Shown: piece by piece, positions 1 through 9,800 of the stretch
Position numbering within the stretch: position 1 is the first letter of the stretch
Layout of the letters: every line of letters begins with the position of its first letter
Origin: Ceratopteris richardii
Taxonomy: Eukaryota > Streptophyta > Polypodiopsida > Polypodiales > Pteridaceae
DNA length: 64,000 nucleotides
NCBI GenBank assembly: GCA_020310875.1
Contig: CM035435.1
Span: 71,123,455-71,187,454 of the forward strand
Reading direction: 5' to 3'
Notes under the pieces: model-generated
The model's database searches: none
Seen by the model: the letters and a program-made list of their open reading frames with translations, nothing else
Told to the model about the DNA's origin: nothing
Position numbers and translations under genes: made by a program

Positions 1-3000
1 GCCATTCCTTGCATTGAGCATTGTTCTGTACCTTGATATTAAATGCCTTCCACGACCTGCGGCGGGGGACTGGACCGTAGCATGGGTTGTACAGGAGGTG
101 CAACGGCGCGTTGTTCCATGTGCGTAGCATTTCTGGATAAGTCTCTAAAAGTTTCTGCCGCCATGTTGGTTGACGAATCTTGCCTTTTCGCACCTCTGGA
201 GGAAGGTCTTCGGGTTGAAATTGGGTCGCAAAAGTAGGAATCTGACCCGTGACTCTTTGTATTTCTGCATTATAATCGGCCAGGATAATATAATATGGCC
301 TGTACTGGAGTTCCGATGAGAGAATCAGGCGTCTCGATGACAAGTTCTTGAAGTAATCTGATTGTAAAACAGTCTCTTCTATGACCCTCATAACCTGATT
401 TTGCACTACGGTGCGCTCTTCATGCGAGGTCCCTATTTCCTCCACTTGTCGTAACCATGGCGGCCGTGGTGCCTCGAACGTGTCCTGCGCTTCTTCTGTT
501 TGTTGGCCTCCTGGGAATGGTTGCGGATCATATTCTTCATCAAACGTTTGTTCCACAGGAATTTGCACAACTTCTTCGTCCGTGGGAGCTTCCGGAGGGG
601 AAGATGGCCTCTCATATTGTAGTAGGCGTGTCTGCAATTCAGTTACCTGCTGCTGGAGATCTTTTATGGCCTCTGCGTCGGAGGGAAGCGAAGCTGCAGA
701 GGGGGTGGTTGGAGGGGCAGCTGTTGGGCCTTGTTGGTGTTCCTGCTTCAGTTGTCCTAGCTCCTCCGATAGCTTATCATGTGCTTCGAGCAACATAGCA
801 TAATCTTCCAATATAATCTTTATATTATCGGGGGTCACTGCTTGAAACTTGGATGGGCTGATGGGTGCCCCCGGTGTGCTCTCAATAGCTGCTTCCAGGT
901 TCTCTTGATTTTGTAATTGCAGGTGTCTGTTCTCTTCCTGAGCAGCCGCAAGATGGCGTTTAAGTAGCGCCATATTTCGCTGAAGTTTTGAGTTGCGTTC
1001 CAGCTGTGTCCGTAGGTGACCTTCTACCACCTGCACTGCTTCCTGATCTACGTTCTGTAGCTGTACCTCCAATATATTGTGGGCTTCTTGGAGGGTGTGG
1101 AACTGTGTGTGGAGGCGAGTGTTCTCCTCTTCTAGTACCGCAAGGCGGAGCTGTAGTGTCGCTGAGTGCTCTTGCAGGCGTGCGTTTTGTTGCTGGAGCT
1201 GAATGTAATCTGTTCTTAAATTTGATATACAAGCCAACATGGTGTCCAATGCATTACCTATAGATGAGTGGGGGGTGTTTACTGTGGAAGATGCATGGGA
1301 AGGGAATTGGGGAAGGGAGACAGTGAATGATGTGTCTACGAAAGTTGTGTGTGTGGGTGAAATTGGTGGAGGGGGAATGGGAGGAGGTGAAACCGTGGGT
1401 GGAGGTGCCGTGGGTGGTGAAATGTCCATACCTTCAGGAGTGGGTGTTAGTGTGGGGCTTGCCATATACATTGGTATGGTAGGTGGTGTGTGTGTGGAAG
1501 TGGTGAATAGATGTGACGTGGGGTGGGGAGCTGAAAAGACAGGGAATGGTTGAGGGCTTGGTTGAAAAGCCCTAGCAAAGATGTCCTGGAGGGATTGTAG
1601 AAATGGAGAGAGGGATATCGGGGGTTGGGGTCGTAAATTTGAGGAGGGCTGAAAGGGTTGCGTGGTAGCAGGGAAGCCCATGAATGTGGATCTAGGGTCA
1701 GGATGACCCGTGGCTGAGGGCGTTGGGGATGGTTGCCCTAGGGCAGGGTCTAGGAGGGGTTCGGCGGATTGTGTAGTGTTGGGGTTGTCTTCGAAGATAG
1801 GATTATCAGTGGTAGAGAATAGGGTGGCACTGGAGATCGGAGTACGGAAGATGAAGGTGGGGTCGGTGGGTTGAGTAGTCGATGTGGTTTCTACTGTTTC
1901 TCTTCTAGGAGGTGATGGTGGGGGAGTAGGTGGTAGTGGTTCGGTGGACTCCTCATGGGTGGCTGGGTGCTGTTGGCTAGCTGGCTGGGAGGTTGTTCTG
2001 ATAGTTTCAGGTGTAGTAGTCGGCTCTTCTGCAACTGTAACGGGAATTTGTATATTTTTACCTGAGCGAGGTCGTGTCTGGAACCTTCGTGGGTCATATT
2101 GAACTGAAGGCCTCTGAATGGCAGTGCGCACAGCTTCTACAACTCCATATGTTTCTGCCATCAATAAGAGACCTTCCCTGTACTCTGAGTCAACTCCCGC
2201 TTCTTCCAACAACTGAGTCATAAGTACTCTGCTGCTCTGTTCAGTGAGTAATTGCTGCGATTGTACTCTTTCCATAATCTGATACAGCCTTCGGAGTTCG
2301 GCTGTATATGCTGGGGCTTCAGTGGTCTCTTCTTCATACGCTTCTTCTTCTTCCGGATGTCCGTGTTGTTGACTTTCCTGAGTGTCACTCCAATGGACAT
2401 GTCTACCGTCTGTAGACTTTCTTCTTCTTCGTGAGGATGTGCCCTGCTCCTCTGCCTCCGAATAAAACTCCACATCAGAGAATTGTGTGCTTTGTAGGAA
2501 TGCTTCGAAATCCTGGGGGTCCAGTCCTTCAGCCTCTCCAGTGGCAGCAAATTCGAACTCAGATGTGACAGGAGGAGCCGATGGGGTAGGTTGTGTCGTA
2601 GTGTCAGATTCCGACCTGGGTATCCTAATGGTAAAGGGAGGTACCGTGCCCTCTCTTAATGGTGATGCCTCAGGAGTAGTCAGGACTTCCCTTGTCTGGA
2701 CACAAGGGATCGCGCCCCTCATGCGCTTGGACTGATGTGTGGATGTCTTGAGCCTTTTAAACATTTGTAATTGTGCCCAAGTTAAGGCACGCTCAATGGG
2801 GACATCATATGCCAAGCATCGGTAAATGATGCGTGTGAGTGCACAGCATCCGTTCACCACTAATTTCCTAGAAGCCCGTTTGTTCGCTTCATACAACTGA
2901 TCTATAATCCACACTGGTAGCTTAATAGGTAGCGCACCTGCCTCCGCCAAGTAGAGAGCAAACCAGATCTTCTTGTGTGGTTGCGTGAATCGGTCTTGAC

Positions 3001-3676
3001 CGGGGAAGGCGAAATGTTGCATGCACATGCGGAGAGGGATGGACACATTTGGGGTGAGGGCTGCCATGTCTTTCAGCTTCACTACTTTCCTGTCCTTCAT
3101 GTTGTTGGGAACGAGAGCATCCTTTTCTGAGGGTACATGCGTGCCATGCATATTTAAAGCGTCGCTTACCAACTCCACAGTAAGTTCAAACCTCTTCAAC
3201 TCGTTGTTGCCCAGCAATGAGGGGAGAACAAATGATCCGGGTTGGTCCTTATCTTCATTAGCTTGTAATGTGGAGACCAAATAGTAACATCGGAGGAGAT
3301 CGGGTTTAGGTAGTGGGGCTTCAAAATATTCCGCCAATCCTGCTCGTTGCCATATGATCTGTAGATCTTCTGTGTTTTGTAAAGTCTCGAACTCCTTGGA
3401 GAAAAATTGGAATCGCACCCATGATCTGTCATACTCGCATTTAGACTCCCAGATATACTTGGCCTCACCTAATGGACCGGGCATGCCATTGAACCAATGA
3501 GAATTCGCATGAACTCTTTCCGTGATTCCTGTAGGTGGATCTGGCACCGGGAGTTGCTGGAGGTGTTGCATCTCCACTGGTCGTTCAGTCGGGGGCACAT
3601 CCACGGGTAGGCTATCCACATCAATTCCTGCAGTAAGTATCCCTACTTGTGAGCCCGAACCTGTCGCTTCTGCCAT
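1..3676 (-). CDS. Element A: ORF downstream of pol (coiled-coil protein, C-terminus beyond window)
   Basis: An uninterrupted minus-strand frame begins at the ATG at 3676 (MAEATGSGSQVGILTAG) and stays open to the left edge, so at least 1,225 codons are visible. It lies about 200 bp downstream of the pol stop of element A on the same strand. The N-terminal ~260 residues are rich in W, F and L (HWFNGMPGPLGEAKYIWESK near residue 60, then WQRAGLAEYFEAP) and loosely recall the plant-transposon/Athila ORF1 type of domain; that is a weak visual match. A long Pro/Ser/Thr-rich middle follows, then a heptad-rich coiled coil (about 1260 down to 600; LRTDYIQLQQQNARLQE, LRLAVLEEENTRLH) and a charged tail. 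No transmembrane segment or CCHC knuckle is visible. The position is that of an env-like ORF, but the sequence does not look like an envelope protein. Function unknown. Confidence 0.7.
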   Translation of the reverse strand, partial: MAEATGSGSQVGILTAGIDVDSLPVDVPPTERPVEMQHLQQLPVPDPPTGITERVHANSHWFNGMPGPLGEAKYIWESKCEYDRSWVRFQFFSKEFETLQNTEDLQIIWQRAGLAEYFEAPLPKPDLLRCYYLVSTLQANEDKDQPGSFVLPSLLGNNELKRFELTVELVSDALNMHGTHVPSEKDALVPNNMKDRKVVKLKDMAALTPNVSIPLRMCMQHFAFPGQDRFTQPHKKIWFALYLAEAGALPIKLPVWIIDQLYEANKRASRKLVVNGCCALTRIIYRCLAYDVPIERALTWAQLQMFKRLKTSTHQSKRMRGAIPCVQTREVLTTPEASPLREGTVPPFTIRIPRSESDTTTQPTPSAPPVTSEFEFAATGEAEGLDPQDFEAFLQSTQFSDVEFYSEAEEQGTSSRRRRKSTDGRHVHWSDTQESQQHGHPEEEEAYEEETTEAPAYTAELRRLYQIMERVQSQQLLTEQSSRVLMTQLLEEAGVDSEYREGLLLMAETYGVVEAVRTAIQRPSVQYDPRRFQTRPRSGKNIQIPVTVAEEPTTTPETIRTTSQPASQQHPATHEESTEPLPPTPPPSPPRRETVETTSTTQPTDPTFIFRTPISSATLFSTTDNPIFEDNPNTTQSAEPLLDPALGQPSPTPSATGHPDPRSTFMGFPATTQPFQPSSNLRPQPPISLSPFLQSLQDIFARAFQPSPQPFPVFSAPHPTSHLFTTSTHTPPTIPMYMASPTLTPTPEGMDISPPTAPPPTVSPPPIPPPPISPTHTTFVDTSFTVSLPQFPSHASSTVNTPHSSIGNALDTMLACISNLRTDYIQLQQQNARLQEHSATLQLRLAVLEEENTRLHTQFHTLQEAHNILEVQLQNVDQEAVQVVEGHLRTQLERNSKLQRNMALLKRHLAAAQEENRHLQLQNQENLEAAIESTPGAPISPSKFQAVTPDNIKIILEDYAMLLEAHDKLSEELGQLKQEHQQGPTAAPPTTPSAASLPSDAEAIKDLQQQVTELQTRLLQYERPSSPPEAPTDEEVVQIPVEQTFDEEYDPQPFPGGQQTEEAQDTFEAPRPPWLRQVEEIGTSHEERTVVQNQVMRVIEETVLQSDYFKNLSSRRLILSSELQYRPYYIILADYNAEIQRVTGQIPTFATQFQPEDLPPEVRKGKIRQPTWRQKLLETYPEMLRTWNNAPLHLLYNPCYGPVPRRRSWKAFNIKVQNNAQCKEW

Positions 3677-3696
3677 TTTTCTTCTTGCTTTCTGAT

Positions 3697-3712
3697 TCTG
3701 TGAGAATATAGA
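3697..3712 (-). promoter_or_regulatory. Candidate 3' splice acceptor before the downstream ORF of element A
   Basis: On the minus strand a T/C-rich run ends in CACAG (TTCTATATTCTCACAG) 21 bases upstream of the ATG at 3676. This fits a plant 3' splice site and sits in the only gap (3677-3880) between pol and the downstream ORF. Paired with the GTAAGT at 10283-10278 it would remove all of pol and give a subgenomic mRNA. This is inference from motif and position only. Confidence 0.4.
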
Positions 3713-3880
3713 ATCATGTGTTAACATCGTAATGGACAAAATAAATCCGTTGTTGTCCCCGTTACAACATTAACATGAGGTAGATGGTGAGTTAGTGGTT
3801 AGTAAGTGCACGAAGACAGTGAGTGTAGTTAACGTTTGTGTATTCCTAGGAGACTAATGCCGTTAGTAAGTGGGGTGAAT

Positions 3881-6800
3881 TTACAAATCGGGGTCGGGGG
3901 GTTTATTACAGATCTTAGACTGCCAAATGCAGTGGATGGGCTTTGCTTTCGGTTTCGTAGAGACTCCAGAGAGCTGTGTCGGTGTCGCTGTTTGGGAATG
4001 GGGCCTTTTAGGGACCCACTTATAAGTGATTACATGCATACTCATGGGTCTTTGTGTGTTCCTAAGTGTTGAGCACGAGGGAATTCTGGTGGTACTCGTA
4101 GATGGGTTATGCTGCATAGGTTGCGGCCTTGGCTTAACTACTTGTGCCCTCAAGCAAGCCTTAGGCACCCAAATTTGTCTAGATTGTGGGCTTGCCTTCA
4201 TCGACTTCTTGGGCACCCAAATAGATTTTACTTTAGCAGAAGAATTTCTGAAAGACTCTTTATTAGTGTCGTGTTGTTGGTTACTAATAAGAGCTTTTGC
4301 CCGCGTAGTTGACGGTGGTGCACCCGGTCGTTCGCCTTTCCGCACCCACACCTGGTTTATTTTCTGGGACATTCTGCTGCGCAGGTACTTTTGATCTCGG
4401 ACATAGGTAGTACTCGGCTTCTTCTGCTTGTGATCCGCCTTTGGTTGCTGCCTCCTTCTGGCCTTTGGAAAAGAAGGGAGTTCCGTTGCATCCCTGATTC
4501 CTTTTTTGCAAATATCATTCCTCTGCAACACAGGGTTTTGAACAAGAACAGCATGGTCATCTTCATGTGTACCCCTGGAAGGACCAGGAGTCTGTGCCTT
4601 TCCTAGTTCCTTGAGTGCTCCATTGTCTAATTCTACTGTAACTCGACTATGATTGACCCAAACCTGGAGAAGTCCACTTCTTAGGTTTAAGTTAATTGCT
4701 TGGTCATAGATCCAATCTTGACCCAAGACTAGAGGTTCAGTGAGATCCTCATCTTGACACACCAGTACTTTAACTGTCATTGCCACATCATGAATGTAAA
4801 GGGGAAGTTCCGCCTCGCCCATGCAAGGGGTTTCCACTCCTCCCAATCCTATAAGATATGCTTCCACAGGATTGACAGTCAATTGTAATTCTTGGCAGTA
4901 AGACAATTTAACAGCACTAGTGGCTGCACCTGAGTCAATCAAGGCTCTTACGGTCCTTGCACTCTTTCCTTGTCCTATATCTAAGGTTACGAAAGGACGT
5001 CTATCAATTATCCTATGCGAGCTTGTTCCTGCGACTTCACACATGGCCATAGGAAATCCTTGGTCTGCATAGTCATTCGCTCCAGGCTGATCTCTACCTT
5101 GCCTTCGTAATTTCATCCTTCTGATGCGTTCTAAAGCTTCAGCTTGAGCTTCTTCTCGAACTCGCTTTTCTTCCTCTTTGCGTTTCTTAGCAGTGTTGAG
5201 TCGACTGAGCATTTCCTCCGTGAGGGGTTCCTGATACAACTTGACTCTGCAACCGCTAATATAATTTGGGAGAACATCACCCTCTAATGTGGCCAATTGT
5301 ACTGCTCCGCTCGTGGAGATCCTATTGATGATCATAGGTCCGTAGCCTCTCTTTTCTAGCTTCCTGGCGTGTTGTTTCAGTGTATAGACTAAAACTAGAT
5401 CTCCTGCTTTCAAGCCCTTATCCTTCACATGGGCATCGAAATATGCCTTCTGTCTCTTCTTGGCTGCATATATTCCTGCAGCGGCCCTCAGTCTTGTTTC
5501 CCCTAATCGTTCAAGGTCAAAGATCCTAGAGGAGAGCTCATGACCTGTCCATTCGTGCTCTTGTGCTACTTTCAATGTAGGGATCAAGAAGTCCAAAGGT
5601 AACACAGCGTTTTGACCGAATACCATCTGAAAGGGGGTGGCTTGGAGTACCGTTTTATAGGCAACTCGGTATGCCCAAACAGCATGGTGTAGCTGTTTGT
5701 CCCAATCAGAGCGTTTAGTGTTCACTAGTTTCGTCAATACATTGCATAAAATCTTATTAGTGCTCTCAGCTTGTCCATTAGCTTGAGGGTGATAAGGGGC
5801 AGACTTCTTGTGTATTACCAAGAATTCTTGGAGCAGATTTTCAATCACTTCGTTCAAGAAATGAGTGCCTCTATCGCTTACAAGCTCTATAGGTAGCCCA
5901 TATCTCGTGAACACATTCTCAAACAAGAATTTGGCAGTTATTTGAGCATCGTTCTTGGTTGTAGCTTTTACCTCAACCCACTTGGTGAGATAATCTGTTG
6001 CCACAATGATGTATTCCGCATGAGAACCCTTAGCTGGGGGATTAATTGGACCTACGAAGTCTATTCCCCACTTAGAGAATGCACGTCCACCCATCATAGG
6101 TTTCAGTGGCATCTCATCTTTGCGTATAGGATACTGAGTCCTCTGACAGACATCACACCGTTTCACATAGGTATGTGCATCCATGTGAAGGGTAGGCCAC
6201 CAGAAGCCCGCAAATAATATCGCCTTGATCACCCGATCTGGTCCAAAGTGTCCTCCTGCTACACCTTGGTGAGCTGTTTCCAAGATCTTCAGATATTCAC
6301 TTTCGTGGACACATAGTCTCAGGTAACCATCTTTACCGCGCTTGTATAGATTATTACCGATGAGTGAGTAATCCTGGGCTTCTTGTTCTAAACTCCTTTT
6401 CCTAGCTAGAGTCATGTCTGGGGGAAATGTGTTTGTCCGCAAGAATGATACTAGAGGATCACTCCAATCTGGCACAATGGATACTTGATAGAGAGTGGCA
6501 TGTTCCACAGGTGGTTTAGTGCAACAGATTGGGCATTCCTTGCACAACTTTTGGACATCAGCTTCCATAGTTGGCCAATGTACTCCGAGTCTCTTTAAGG
6601 TCTGTAAGGTTCGTTGCTTTGAATGGTGTTGCTCTAGTGCACCTACATGTGCTAATTGCAACCATTTAGAGTACTCATCCTCTTCTACGCAGCAAGCCAA
6701 GATCCCTTGATCTGTGTGCTTGTACATGCTTCCTGCCATGATATGGTACTTTTGGGCTTTTACGATCTCTCTATTCCGTGTGTTCACCACTGGATGATTA

Positions 6801-9800
6801 GGCCCGTATGTCAATACTGGTACTATTGGCTTGGCCCACTGCGGTATAACTTCCAAATTAAACAAGTAAGCATCAGGAAGGTCATCTGACACTCCTTGTG
6901 GGGCTTCTCCCGATGTGAGCCTAGAGAGATGATCGGCTCTCAAATGAGTCCTACCTTTCCTTACCACAACCTCAAAATCGTATTCCATTAGCAAGAGAAA
7001 CCATCTCACTAATCTTCCTGTATTGCATGGCTTGTTTACAAGATATAACAACGCCTGATGATCAGTAAAAAATTTAAACTTATTTGCAAGCAAATAGTGT
7101 CTAAATTTTTTAACTGCATATACCATGCCTAATCCTTCGCGCTCTGTAGTGGTGTAATTCCGTTCAGCCGCATTCAATTGTCTACTGGCATAGGCAATTG
7201 GAAGATCCATATTACCTTCACCAGTAGGTTGTGCGAGCACACATCCAATGGCATAATTGGATGCATCCACATGAACATGGAATGGCTTACTCCAATCTGG
7301 TGTGGTCAAGATTGGTGCTGAACATAATCTTCGTTTAAGCTCTTGGAAGGAATTTTCGCATTCATCCGTCCATTCAAAGTTTGTCAGAAGTCCGTACATG
7401 GGCTTTGCAATGACAGCATACATGTGTATAAATCGTCGATAATAACCGCAATGCTCCATGAAAGCTTGTACTTCCTTGACATTCTTTGGCCTAGGTAACT
7501 CCGCTATGGCTCTCACTTTTTCTTCGTCAGTAGATATGCCATTCTTTGACACTATATGTCCTAGGATCTTGCCTTGCCTGACCATAAAAACACACTTTTC
7601 GGGGTTCAGGCAGACTTGATATTCTCTACATTTGTCAAAGATTCGTTTGAGTTCAGGAATATGGGTTTGTCTAACATTGGAATGAGCACAGAGATCGTCA
7701 ACGTAGACTTCTAAACTCTTCCTCAGGAACTCCTTAAACACATGGCACATCAGCCTCTGGAAGGTGGCTGGTGCATTGGTAAGCCCAAATGGCATTACTC
7801 TAAAAGCAAAAATGCCCCATTCTGTGGCAAAGGCTGTCTTGTGCTGATCCTCTGGAGCTATGGCTACTTGATTGTAGCCCGAGAATCCATCAAGGAAACT
7901 GTACACTTCCTTGCCTGCCACTCTTTCTAAGAGATGTTCTGTTATGGGAAGCGGATAGTTATCTCGAATTGTGGCTGCATTAACCTTTTTCAAGTTAATG
8001 CACACACGCAGTTTGCCATTCTTTTTGGGCACCACTACGATAGGGGATACCCATTCAGTGTGCTCAATTTCATAGATAAATCCAGCTTCGACCAATCTAT
8101 CTATCTCTTCCTTGATCTTAGCAGCATAGTTATCGTTATATGTATAAGGCTTTTGCTTAGAGGGTTTAGCATCTGAGGTCATGGGAATGGTGTGTGAGCA
8201 TATATCAGGGTCAACACCTTTCAAATCCTTGTAACTCCAAGCGAATACATCTCTGTATTCTCTTAGCAAGGCTATCAATTCGTACTCCTCTTCTTCTGTT
8301 AGGTCATGGCCTATATACGTACATCTCTCCTCTCCTTCTTCTAGGGCCACTACGATTTTCTTGGTGGTTTCTTTGTTATCATAGGCCTCTCCTGATTGTG
8401 CCTCTCGTTTAGGCATTCTTATCATGACTCTCCTGTCATCTATCTCATACTTCTTAAAATTTTCGGGGACCTCAAACAAAGATTCTTCCTCTTCTGGTGA
8501 GGCTTCTCTCTTTTTTCGTTTCTTTCCTTCTTCCTTCGGGGTCACATGTGTTGTTAATCTTACATTAGTTGTAACCTCTCCATGCCTCTGGGGTTGAAAT
8601 TCTACTTCATGGAAGTATTCTTCATCTGATGCAAATGGTGGGTCCATAATGATTGACTCTAGATCGGAGTCACTTGCATCCTCAAATGCATCAGGGCTAG
8701 GTTCGCATTCTTCTAGAACTGCCTCTCCCATGATTGGCTCTATGGAGAAGACTGAAATATCATAGCCATCCTCATCACAGTGAGGTGTCCATTGTTCTTC
8801 GTTGATGGCTACGTCCATTGTTGCTAAGATTTCTGCCCAACCGTGAGGTTCAAATTCTTCGTCTGGAAAAACTACAGGTGCATAGGCTGGGTCTTGGATT
8901 GATCTATGGGTTTCTTTCGCACCTACCTCTCTGGCTTTCTCTCTCTTCTCTTCTTCTACTGCTACCTTGCACATCCATAAGTGAGTGTCTTCATGCATCC
9001 ATGAGGATCCAGATTCTATGGAATGCACCGATTCTGTGTCATCTTTAGCTCTATGGATGGGATTCCACTGGATAGGAGGGACATCTCTATGAGAATAATC
9101 CTTGAGATTGACTTTGGTCGTAACACCCAAGTGTTGCAAATACAAAGAATTGGTCCCCCAATCCTGTACCACTTGCAACTGTCGCATGAATGGTCTTCCC
9201 AAAATCATCTCATAGGCATGATTTTTGCTGAAGTCACATATGGCAAAGGTATGTTCAAACTCGACACCACAAGTGGTGAGAGTTATTCCTTCTAGCAATC
9301 CTAGGGGTCTCTCTATGTGACCATCTGCCATTTGCAATTTCATTCTCGTTGGCCTGAGTGCTGGCTTGCCCCAACGCTTCCATAAGGAGGTAGTGGCAAT
9401 TGCAACTCCTGCACCTGAGTCCAAAATTGCCTTCGTGGTGTAGTCCTGGTAGGTGATGGGAAGATAGGTGTTCCCTTCTTCACCTTCACACATATCTCCT
9501 ATCTTATCCAAGGGAATTTCCGGTACTGTCCTATGGGATCCTACCCGGGAACGAGGTTTTGCAGTTTCAGTTACTTGACTAGCTACATATTTCCGCGCGT
9601 TTGGTTTATCCTCAGGCAGCTCTTCCAAAGTGAGATTGCGTTGCACCTTGGTGTTCGCTACTACCTCCGTGTTCCTCGGGGTGACTGAGTCGTCGTTCCT
9701 TACCATGACTGTGGGTGCTCTCATACATGTGGACTTTGCTTCCCATGGGCCTGTGAAGTGGGGTAACTCCTGTATGGAATTAGACTCAAAGTCCAATCTC

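Noticed and set aside
411-1553. Plus-strand frames of 90-130 codons in the left 1.6 kb
   Set aside because: They lie opposite the continuous minus-strand ORF downstream of pol and have low-complexity composition; shadows.
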